From positions 1 to 8,971 of the forward strand of contig CAZDLO010000132.1 of the NCBI GenBank assembly GCA_964506325.1: a stretch of DNA of 8,971 nucleotides. The letters are read 5' to 3'. Positions 1 through 5,569 of this stretch are shown one piece after another. This DNA is from CAINVV01 sp964506325 (GTDB lineage: Bacteria; Bacteroidota; Bacteroidia; Bacteroidales; Prolixibacteraceae). The position numbers and the translations under genes are program-made. Below the pieces are notes generated by a model. It was not told the DNA's origin. It ran no database searches and worked only from the letters and a program-made list of their open reading frames with translations. Within the stretch, counting starts at the first letter, position 1. Every line of letters begins with the position of its first letter.

Positions 1-1566
1 CTTGCGCTGATGTATGCTGCGACAGGCAACAGCGACTTCAAAATGAAAGCCGACAGTCTTGTTAATGAGCTGAAAAAGGTACAGGATGCCCTCGATCAGA
101 ACGGTTACCTCAGTGCTTTTCCGCAACACTTTATCAACAGGGCCATTAACGGGGAACGGGTGTGGGCTCCCTGGTATACCCTGCACAAAATTTATGCGGG
201 TTTGCTGGACATGTACTTATACTGCGACAACAAACCGGCCTTCGAAATGGTGAAGAAGATGGGCGACTGGGCGCACCTGAAACTTTCAGTCTTAAGCCAG
301 TCGCAGCTTGATAAAATGCTGACCTGTGAATTCGGCGGAATGAGCGAGGTTCTGTACAACCTCTACACCGTGACTGCCGATGAGAAATACCTGAAAACTG
401 CCGGAATGTTCTATCACAGGGCAAAACTTGATCCCCTTGCCATACGGAATGATATGCTCATGAAAAACCATGCCAATACCTATATTCCCAAAATAATTGG
501 TGAAGCGCGTGCCTATGAATTCACAGGAGAGGAGGCCAAAAAAAATATCGCAGAATTCTTTTGGAAGACGGTTATCAACCACCACACCTATGCAACAGGC
601 GGGAACAGCGACAATGAATATTTCTTCGCACCCGACAGTATCTCCAGGCATATCTCGCCGCGTACGACGGAAACCTGCAACACCTACAACATGCTGAAGC
701 TTAGCTCTCACCTGTTCAGCTGGACCGCTGATGTCAAATATGCCGACTACTACGAACAGGCATTGTACAATCATATATTAGCCAGCCAGGATCCTGAGTC
801 CGGCATGGTTTGTTATTTCATGCCGATGACACCCGGTACCTTCAAAGTATACAGCACTCCCCATGATTCATGGTGGTGCTGTGTTGGCACCGGTTTTGAA
901 AATCATGCCAAATACGGTGAGGCAATCTATTTCCATGATAGCCGTAACCTGTTTGTCAACCTGTTTATCCCGTCGGAAGTTACCTGGAGGGAAAAAGGTA
1001 TCCAGCTCCGGCAGGAAACACAATATCCGGAAAAAGAAAGCTCCAGGCTCACCATTCTTTCCGCCAACGGAGATAAATTTTCCTTGCTGATCAGGTATCC
1101 AGGCTGGGCCACTTCGGGAATGAGGGTGAAAATCAACGGCGCCAACCAGGTGGTGGCGAAACTGCCCGGCAGTTACATCAGGCTGGAAAGAAAATGGAAA
1201 AAAGGCGATGTGATCGATTTATCGGTCCCCATGTCTGCCAGGCTGGTTCCGGCCAACGACAACCCCAGGCTGGCAGCCGTTGCCTTCGGGCCTCTAATTC
1301 TGGCAGGTACCATGGGGAATGAGGGAATGAGTGACAAGGCTCCCTTTGCAGAGGATCAGGACGATCTGAATAAGAACCCTATCCCGGGTAACATTAAAAA
1401 ATCACTCAACCTGGAGGGCAAAAGGGTAATGGATGTAATCAGAAAAGTTCCGGGAGCTTCTCCCCTGACCTTTGAAATCAAAGATTCCCGACAGGAAAAG
1501 GTCACATTGATCCCATATTACCAGGTGCACAGGGAGAGGTATGTTTTGTACTGGGATGTAAAATAG
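1..1566 (+). CDS. GH127 (DUF1680) beta-L-arabinofuranosidase-like glycosidase, 5' end outside window
   Basis: The reading frame is open from base 1 (L-A-L-M-Y-A-A-T-G), so the true start lies upstream; the ATG at 10 is internal. The family hydrolyses terminal beta-L-arabinofuranosides, although some relatives have other specificities. The family hallmarks are visible. An E-T-C motif (Glu codon 670-672, Cys codon 676-678) and a W-W-C-C-V-G-T-G motif (Cys codons 877-879 and 880-882) match the Glu/Cys3 zinc site and the nucleophilic cysteine known from Bifidobacterium HypBA1. The Glu at 616-618 (N-E-Y-F) is a plausible acid/base by alignment from memory. The first visible residues match the conserved segment just before the (alpha/alpha)6 core helices, so I estimate that about 100-150 residues are missing. 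The C-terminus ends in beta-sandwich sequence closing with a Q-V-H-R-E-R-Y-V-L-Y-W-like motif, typical of the family end. Any signal peptide would lie outside the window. Substrate is not proven by sequence alone. Confidence 0.93.
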   Translation, partial: LALMYAATGNSDFKMKADSLVNELKKVQDALDQNGYLSAFPQHFINRAINGERVWAPWYTLHKIYAGLLDMYLYCDNKPAFEMVKKMGDWAHLKLSVLSQSQLDKMLTCEFGGMSEVLYNLYTVTADEKYLKTAGMFYHRAKLDPLAIRNDMLMKNHANTYIPKIIGEARAYEFTGEEAKKNIAEFFWKTVINHHTYATGGNSDNEYFFAPDSISRHISPRTTETCNTYNMLKLSSHLFSWTADVKYADYYEQALYNHILASQDPESGMVCYFMPMTPGTFKVYSTPHDSWWCCVGTGFENHAKYGEAIYFHDSRNLFVNLFIPSEVTWREKGIQLRQETQYPEKESSRLTILSANGDKFSLLIRYPGWATSGMRVKINGANQVVAKLPGSYIRLERKWKKGDVIDLSVPMSARLVPANDNPRLAAVAFGPLILAGTMGNEGMSDKAPFAEDQDDLNKNPIPGNIKKSLNLEGKRVMDVIRKVPGASPLTFEIKDSRQEKVTLIPYYQVHRERYVLYWDVK

Positions 1567-1584
1567 TTGAGAAGGTCCGGATAA

Positions 1585-1630
1585 CAGTTGTCAGACTCGT
1601 AAAAAAACCTCTTGATTGTTGTCTGACCTG
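1585..1630 (+). repeat. Inverted repeat downstream of GH127 gene
   Basis: GTCAGAC (1590-1596) pairs perfectly with GTCTGAC (1621-1627). The stem continues with CAG (1585-1587) against CTG (1628-1630) if TT at 1588-1589 bulges out. The loop is 24 bases. It begins 19 bases after the GH127 stop codon, so it could stabilise the 3' end of the mRNA or help termination. The following bases (AACAAAAATA) are not T-rich, so it is not a standard intrinsic terminator. Confidence 0.4.
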
Positions 1631-1670
1631 AACAAAAATATACCTGCCGTATAATCATGACAGGTTGATC

Positions 1671-1694
1671 TTCAGGATTTTGAGAGAGCCTGAA
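1671..1694 (+). repeat. Short inverted repeat TTCAGG/CCTGAA
   Basis: TTCAGG (1671-1676) and CCTGAA (1689-1694) form 6-base perfect arms around a 12-base loop. CCTGAA also occurs at 1627-1632, so the left arm has an alternative partner upstream. It may be a weak hairpin or chance. Confidence 0.3.
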
Positions 1695-1739
1695 TAACAT
1701 TGTATCCTGACAACCCCTGAAAATGCAGCCTGTTACACC

Positions 1740-1758
1740 TTTCCAGGTATTTTCCAGG
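1740..1758. repeat. Direct repeat TTTCCAGG, 11-base period
   Basis: TTTCCAGG occurs at 1740-1747 and again at 1751-1758, about one helical turn apart, roughly 100 bases upstream of the candidate GH3 promoter. A related TTTCAGGG follows at 1797-1804. The layout would suit an activator that binds tandem half-sites, but no regulator is encoded in the window to link to it. Confidence 0.35.
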
Positions 1759-1856
1759 CATCCGCCCTCTTTGGTGGCGAATCAAAATTCATTTCCTTTC
1801 AGGGAATCTATTTCACTTAAGTTAATATGATGAATGTTTAAATTCAAATTGGTTCT

Positions 1857-1864
1857 TATCTTTG
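1857..1864 (+). promoter_or_regulatory. Candidate Bacteroidota -7 promoter element for GH3 gene
   Basis: TATCTTTG matches the Bacteroidota -7 consensus TAnnTTTG exactly. It is the only match I found on the + strand of this gap. Transcription would start near 1870 and give a leader of about 40 bases. A good -33 TTTG box at the usual spacing is not visible (the nearest is GTTTA at 1836-1840), so an activator may be needed. Near the start codon, AGGAAA at 1903-1908 could serve as a ribosome-binding site, which is less common in this phylum. Confidence 0.5.
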
Positions 1865-1911
1865 GAAGAAACTATTCAACTCTATACAAATAAATTAACT
1901 ACAGGAAATCA

Positions 1912-4278
1912 ATGAGACTACAAAAAGTGGTAATCGGCGGTCTGTGCCTTGTTATGGTCCAGGTGCTTCTGAATGCATGTTCAGAGAAAAACCCAACACA
2001 GTTGGGAAAGGATACCGTTGAAAATGTCATTGCAGCGATGACCCCGGAAGAAAAGGTCGGCATGACGGTTGGTGACGGGAAATTTCTGCCGGCAGGGGAT
2101 GCAAAATCGACCGAGCAGGGTCTGGGTATCATTATCGCCAATCAAAATTCAAAGCTCGTAGTACCACGGCTCCTGATAGGATCCTCAGCCCTTACAGACG
2201 GGCCGTCCGGCCTCAACAGGGATCCTCTTCCAGCCGGATCAACCGAATTTACCTATACAACGGCGTTTCCGACTTCCACCTGCCTGGCAGCGACATGGAA
2301 CACAGAACTGATGGAGAATGTCGGAAAAGTGCTTGGCAATGAAGTACTTGAATACGACTACGACCTTATCCTCATGCCCGCATTGAACCTGCACCGCAAC
2401 CCATACTGCGGCCGCAACTTTGAGTATTATTCCGAAGATCCGCTCCTGTCGGGGAAGGCATCCGCTGCTATGGTCAAAGGATTGCAATCCAACGGTATAG
2501 GAGCCACCCTGAAACATTTCCTTGCCAACAACCAGGAATCCAACCGGAGAACCTACAATGCAGTGATCAGCCAGCGGGCATTGCGTGAAATCTATCTCCG
2601 CGGCTTCGAAATTGCCGTCAAAGAAAGCAAACCTGCCGCCATCATGACCTCCTACAACAAGTTAAACGGCTACTATACTGCCGAAACACCTGAACTTCTA
2701 AACGATGTCGTTAGAAAAGAATGGGGATTCACCGGGGTTTTCATGACAGATTTTGACGGTTACGGAAGCGCCGTCGCAAAGGTCAGGGCAGGAAATAACA
2801 TGCTCATGGGCGGAAATATGGATGAAGTGAATGAACTTACCGCGGCCTTGAAGAATAAAACACTCGACGAAAGTACCCTCAGCAAAAACCTTGTTTACAA
2901 CATGCAGCTAAAGCTGAATTCGCCCAGGTTCAAGGGTTACAAGCCCTCCATGAAACCGGACCTGGAATCCCATGCGAAAATTGCCAGGGAGGCGGCAACA
3001 GAAGGCCTGGTGTTGTTAAAAAATGACGGGAATGCCCTTCCTTTCATCGGCGTTAAAACCGTTGCGGTTTTCGGCAAGATAGCCTATTACCTGATTGAGG
3101 CAGGGACCGGCAGCGGCGGCATCCGGAGTAATAAATATGCCATTAACATCAATGACGGGTTGAAAGAATCAGGATACCAGGTGATTCAGGAACTGGAAGA
3201 CACTTACAATGCTTTCAATGCCGACATTATGGCCAAAAATCTTGTGCCGGATTATTTCAACAACCCGGTCATGCTTGCCAACAACGGTGTCAAGGACGGG
3301 AAAGCTCCCGGACACTTTAAGAAAAGGCTGATTCCGTTCCATGAGGAGATGGATATGACCAGGGAACAAATTGCCAAACAGGTGTCTAACTCCGATATCG
3401 CAGTTATCACACTGGGACGCAGTGGCGGGGAGGGTTACGACAACGGATACTTCCCGACCTCCGATACTGAACTGAATCTCGTGCGCAATGTCTGTGAAGC
3501 CTACCATGCAGCCGGCAAGAAAGTGGTTGTGGTACTGAATGTAGGAGGAGTATGCGAAACCGCCACATGGAGGGAGTATCCCGATGCGATCCTGCTGGCA
3601 TGGCAGCCCGGACAGGAAGGTGGTCGTGCAGTGGCCGACATCCTCAAAGGTGCTGTCAATCCTTCCGGAAAATTGCCGGATACATTCCCGATAAAATATG
3701 AAGACAGTCCGTCTGCCAAAACATTCCCCGGCGAACCTGCTGAAAATCCGGTAAATTCCTACTATAGTGAAGGTATTTATGTGGGCTACAGGTACTTCAA
3801 CAGTTTCAATATTCCTGTGGCCTATGATTTTGGGTATGGATTATCCTATACCAGCTTTGAATATTCAGGACTTAAACTCAGCAGCACCAGTTTTGCAGGG
3901 AAGATCAGCGTAAATGTCACCGTTAAAAACACGGGTAAAGTGGCAGGCAAAGAGGTGGTACAGCTATATCTTGCGGCACCTGCCACTGATTTGGAAAAAC
4001 CTTCCCAGGAACTTAAGGGGTTTGGAAAAACAAAATTGCTACAGCCGGGAGATAGTCAGCAGTTGTCCTTTGAACTGGATGCAATGGCACTTGCTTCTTT
4101 CAGGAGCGGAATCAGTTCATGGATGGCAGACAAAGGTGATTACCAGGTCAGGATCGGCGCTTCCTCAAATGACATCAGGCTGAAGGCTGATTTTAATGTT
4201 GCCGGAGAAATCCTGGTGGAAAAGGTACATGATGTCCTTTATCCCAACTTTGCCATGAAGGAACTGAGCCGGAAATAA
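1912..4278 (+). CDS. GH3 family beta-glycosidase, lipoprotein
   Basis: A complete 788-residue GH3 exo-glycosidase that would remove terminal beta-linked glucose, xylose or similar sugars from non-reducing ends. The N-terminus is a lipoprotein signal (L-L-N-A-C, Cys23) followed by S-E, so it is probably anchored in the outer membrane. Domain order is a TIM-like barrel (about 30-330), an alpha/beta sandwich (about 352-610) and a fibronectin III-like C-terminal domain (about 655-760); there is no PA14 insertion. Family motifs are T-D-G-P (Asp96), G-R-N-F-E-Y-Y-S-E-D-P, K-H-F (Lys201-His202), M-T-D-F with predicted nucleophile Asp280, and S-G-G-E-G-Y-D with predicted acid/base Glu507, placed as in Thermotoga neapolitana Bgl3B. 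The nucleophile motif reads T-D-F-D rather than the common S-D-W. The start at 1912 is supported by the signal peptide directly after it. Exact substrate (glucoside, xyloside or arabinoside) cannot be read from sequence. Confidence 0.95.
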   Translation: MRLQKVVIGGLCLVMVQVLLNACSEKNPTQLGKDTVENVIAAMTPEEKVGMTVGDGKFLPAGDAKSTEQGLGIIIANQNSKLVVPRLLIGSSALTDGPSGLNRDPLPAGSTEFTYTTAFPTSTCLAATWNTELMENVGKVLGNEVLEYDYDLILMPALNLHRNPYCGRNFEYYSEDPLLSGKASAAMVKGLQSNGIGATLKHFLANNQESNRRTYNAVISQRALREIYLRGFEIAVKESKPAAIMTSYNKLNGYYTAETPELLNDVVRKEWGFTGVFMTDFDGYGSAVAKVRAGNNMLMGGNMDEVNELTAALKNKTLDESTLSKNLVYNMQLKLNSPRFKGYKPSMKPDLESHAKIAREAATEGLVLLKNDGNALPFIGVKTVAVFGKIAYYLIEAGTGSGGIRSNKYAININDGLKESGYQVIQELEDTYNAFNADIMAKNLVPDYFNNPVMLANNGVKDGKAPGHFKKRLIPFHEEMDMTREQIAKQVSNSDIAVITLGRSGGEGYDNGYFPTSDTELNLVRNVCEAYHAAGKKVVVVLNVGGVCETATWREYPDAILLAWQPGQEGGRAVADILKGAVNPSGKLPDTFPIKYEDSPSAKTFPGEPAENPVNSYYSEGIYVGYRYFNSFNIPVAYDFGYGLSYTSFEYSGLKLSSTSFAGKISVNVTVKNTGKVAGKEVVQLYLAAPATDLEKPSQELKGFGKTKLLQPGDSQQLSFELDAMALASFRSGISSWMADKGDYQVRIGASSNDIRLKADFNVAGEILVEKVHDVLYPNFAMKELSRK

Positions 4279-4313
4279 ATCAACCGGGACAAACATGGTG
4301 CATACTCACCCTG

Positions 4314-4329
4314 CATCATTGCAATGATG
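4314..4329. promoter_or_regulatory. 16-base perfect palindrome, operator candidate
   Basis: CATCATTGCAATGATG is identical to its own reverse complement over 16 bases with no spacer. It lies 36 bases after the GH3 stop. A continuous palindrome is a poor RNA hairpin because it has no loop of its own, but it is a good shape for a dimeric DNA-binding protein. The binding factor is unknown. Confidence 0.4.
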
Positions 4330-4356
4330 TTCAGACAGATCACCCTTGCAATCAGG

Positions 4357-4389
4357 ACACTGGTTCTTGTGAAAACTACCAACCAGTGT
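4357..4389 (+). terminator. Perfect 9-bp stem-loop, possible weak terminator or leader hairpin
   Basis: ACACTGGTT (4357-4365) and AACCAGTGT (4381-4389) are perfect complements around a 15-base loop. The following sequence is ACTGTCTTTTG, which has a four-T run starting 7 bases after the stem, so intrinsic termination after the GH3 gene is possible but weak. The next long stem starts only one base later, at 4391, which suggests the two could belong to one folded RNA. Confidence 0.35.
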
Positions 4390-4430
4390 ACTGTCTTTTG
4401 CAGGGCCGGACTTATAACTTTTACCATGTG

Positions 4431-4438
4431 TAACTTTG
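4431..4438 (+). promoter_or_regulatory. Candidate -7 promoter element for oxidoreductase-GH78 unit
   Basis: TAACTTTG matches TAnnTTTG exactly. Transcription would start near 4445, leaving about 90 bases of leader before the oxidoreductase ATG. No clear -33 box is seen at normal spacing; a TTTG at 4397-4400 is about 10 bases too far away. The 8-2-8 palindrome at 4436-4453 overlaps the element and the expected start site. If this promoter is real, the 4391-4470 RNA fold could form only on read-through transcripts from upstream. Confidence 0.4.
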
Positions 4439-4453
4439 GCGGATTTCCGCCAA
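4436..4453. promoter_or_regulatory. 8-2-8 palindrome, operator or hairpin
   Basis: TTGGCGGA and TCCGCCAA are perfect reverse complements separated by TT. As RNA this would be a stable 7-bp hairpin with a four-base loop. As DNA it overlaps the end of the -7 match at 4431-4438, a classic place for a repressor to block RNA polymerase. No T-run follows directly, so it is not an intrinsic terminator on either strand. Confidence 0.4.
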
Positions 4454-4485
4454 GAGACTGCAATGGACAGATGGGATTATTTTAT

Positions 4486-4500
4486 TTAGAATGATTCTAA
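4486..4500. promoter_or_regulatory. 7-1-7 palindrome resembling a Fur/PerR-type box
   Basis: TTAGAAT-G-ATTCTAA is a perfect 7-1-7 inverted repeat ending 34 bases before the oxidoreductase ATG. The Bacillus PerR box consensus is TTATAAT-N-ATTATAA, so this site has the same geometry and differs at one symmetric position per arm. It could be a Fur-family operator or that of another dimeric regulator, or it may be chance in AT-rich DNA. Confidence 0.4.
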
Positions 4501-4534
4501 TTAATTTTTATCCTTTCGCTCAAACAGAAAAATT

Positions 4535-5527
4535 ATGGAGAAGAAAATCAAATGGGGTATCCTGGGCACCGGGCACATTTCCAGGAAATTTGCGGTTGCA
4601 CTGGCCATATTGCCAGGTGCTGAGCTTGCTGCCGTCGCCTCCAGGAACAGGGAAAGTGCGCAGGAGTTTGCCGAAAAATTCAATGTCCCCAAAGCCTTTG
4701 GCAGCTACAGCGAACTGGCGGAAGATCCTGATCTGGATGCCATCTACATTGGTACTCCGCATACATTTCACCTCGAAAACAGCGTGATGTGCATGAAAAA
4801 AGGTAAGGCAGTCCTTTGTGAAAAAGCTTTTGCCATCAATGCTTTGGAAGCAAGGGAAATGGTGAGGGTTGCCCGCCAGGAAAATGTATTTCTGATGGAG
4901 GCTATGATAACAAGGCATGTGCCCCTGATAAAAAAAGTACTCGGATGGATTGAGGCCGGCAAAATTGGCGAGGTGAGAATGGTCAAAGCCTCACGCTGTG
5001 CAAGAGGGGTATTCAAACCTGGTGCCCGCCAGTTAAATCCGGAATTGGGAGGTGGGAGCCTCCTGGATGTGGGAATCTATGTGATATCCTTCGCCTCCAT
5101 GATATTTGGAAAAAAACCTGTTGAAACTGTCGGTCTCGGACACATCGGCGATTGGGGCTCAGACGAGCAGGGAGTGGCTGTTTTAAAGTATGACAAGGGT
5201 GAAATAGCCGATCTCTCTTTTGCACTGAGCACCGCGACCGTCAACGAAGCCTACATTTACGGAACAGGGGGATACATAAAAATTGACGATGTTTTTGCTG
5301 TTCCGACAAGGGCATCGCTGCATATAAACAAGGAAGAAGTGGAGGTAATTCAGGAACCCATCATCGGAAACGCGCTCAATTATGAGGCTGAAGAAGTAAT
5401 GCGTTGTCTGAGGGCTGGATTGAAAGAATCACCCCTGATGCCGCTGGATGAATCAGTCGGTATCATGGAGATCATGGACAACATCCGGAGGCCATGGGGC
5501 TTGGTTTACTCCAATGATCTTAAGTAA
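4535..5527 (+). CDS. Gfo/Idh/MocA family NAD(P)-dependent oxidoreductase
   Basis: A complete 330-residue protein in the family of sugar and diol dehydrogenases, closest in motif pattern to dihydrodiol dehydrogenase, glucose-fructose oxidoreductase and 1,5-anhydrofructose reductase (by eye). It starts almost directly with the Rossmann strand and G-I-L-G-T-G-H-I-S dinucleotide loop (residues 8-16), with no signal or Tat peptide, so it should be cytoplasmic. The Rossmann half covers about 1-120 and the alpha/beta substrate domain about 125-320. The catalytic Lys97 lies in C-E-K-A, where the usual motif is E-K-P. Asp178 and Tyr182 in D-V-G-I-Y match the catalytic Asp and Tyr of the dihydrodiol dehydrogenase group. 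F-L-M-E-A at the domain junction also fits. The ATG at 4535 is the natural start because the Rossmann motif follows within seven residues. The GH78 gene begins 42 bases later, so co-transcription is likely. The substrate is probably a sugar or sugar derivative, but this is inference. Confidence 0.92.
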   Translation: MEKKIKWGILGTGHISRKFAVALAILPGAELAAVASRNRESAQEFAEKFNVPKAFGSYSELAEDPDLDAIYIGTPHTFHLENSVMCMKKGKAVLCEKAFAINALEAREMVRVARQENVFLMEAMITRHVPLIKKVLGWIEAGKIGEVRMVKASRCARGVFKPGARQLNPELGGGSLLDVGIYVISFASMIFGKKPVETVGLGHIGDWGSDEQGVAVLKYDKGEIADLSFALSTATVNEAYIYGTGGYIKIDDVFAVPTRASLHINKEEVEVIQEPIIGNALNYEAEEVMRCLRAGLKESPLMPLDESVGIMEIMDNIRRPWGLVYSNDLK

Positions 5528-5569
5528 TAACACAACATTTGTTTCACATCAACCAAATCAAAACCAACT

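Larger units (their letters stand above)
1567..1911. other. 345-base intergenic region with short repeats and a promoter candidate
   Basis: No convincing gene is present. The first half holds imperfect inverted repeats (1585-1630 and 1671-1694) and four copies of CCTGA within 1627-1721. The middle holds a TTTCCAGG direct repeat (1740-1758). The last 110 bases are AT-rich and carry the promoter candidate for the GH3 gene. There is no hairpin followed by a clear T-run, so I see no classical intrinsic terminator for the GH127 gene. Confidence 0.6.
4391..4470 (+). ncRNA. Possible structured RNA: long stem enclosing a GC-rich hairpin
   Basis: Bases 4391-4403 (CTGTCTTTTGCAG) can pair with 4458-4470 (CTGCAATGGACAG). 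Eleven of 13 are Watson-Crick pairs, one is a U-G wobble and one is a U-U mismatch. The enclosed 54 bases contain the strong TTGGCGG/CCGCCAA hairpin (4436-4453) and a weak TTAC/GTAA hairpin (4421-4433). With the stem-loop at 4357-4389 just upstream, this resembles a multi-branched leader or small RNA. I do not recognise a known riboswitch family. The structure was drawn by eye without energy calculation. Confidence 0.25.
4279..4534. other. 256-base intergenic region dense in inverted repeats
   Basis: No gene is visible. The stretch holds a 16-base perfect palindrome (4314-4329), a hairpin with 9-base arms (4357-4389), a long imperfect stem (4391-4403 with 4458-4470) that encloses an 8-2-8 palindrome (4436-4453), a -7 promoter match (4431-4438), and a 7-1-7 palindrome (4486-4500) just upstream of the oxidoreductase gene. 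Direct repeats TTGCAAT (4319-4325 and 4346-4352) and TAACTTT (4415-4421 and 4431-4437) add to the pattern. Confidence 0.7.

Noticed and set aside
292..774. 160-codon open frame on the minus strand inside the GH127 gene
   Set aside because: It lies wholly opposite a strongly conserved GH127 sequence, has no recognisable motif, and looks like a shadow of codon use.
1585..1630. Intrinsic terminator for the GH127 gene
   Set aside because: An inverted repeat is present, but the loop is long and no T-run follows on either strand, so it was kept only as a repeat.
2139..2150. AATCAAAATTCA shared between the GH3 coding sequence and the upstream gap (near 1780)
   Set aside because: The shared stretch is only 12 bases of AT-rich sequence, with no flanking similarity; probably chance.
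4491..4787. 98-codon + strand open frame overlapping the start of the oxidoreductase gene
   Set aside because: Most of it lies out of frame inside the clear Gfo/Idh/MocA coding sequence and its product shows no domain.
5534..5541. AACATTTG before the GH78 gene as a -7 promoter element
   Set aside because: It misses the first T of TAnnTTTG, no -33 box is seen, and the 42-base gap to the preceding gene fits co-transcription better.
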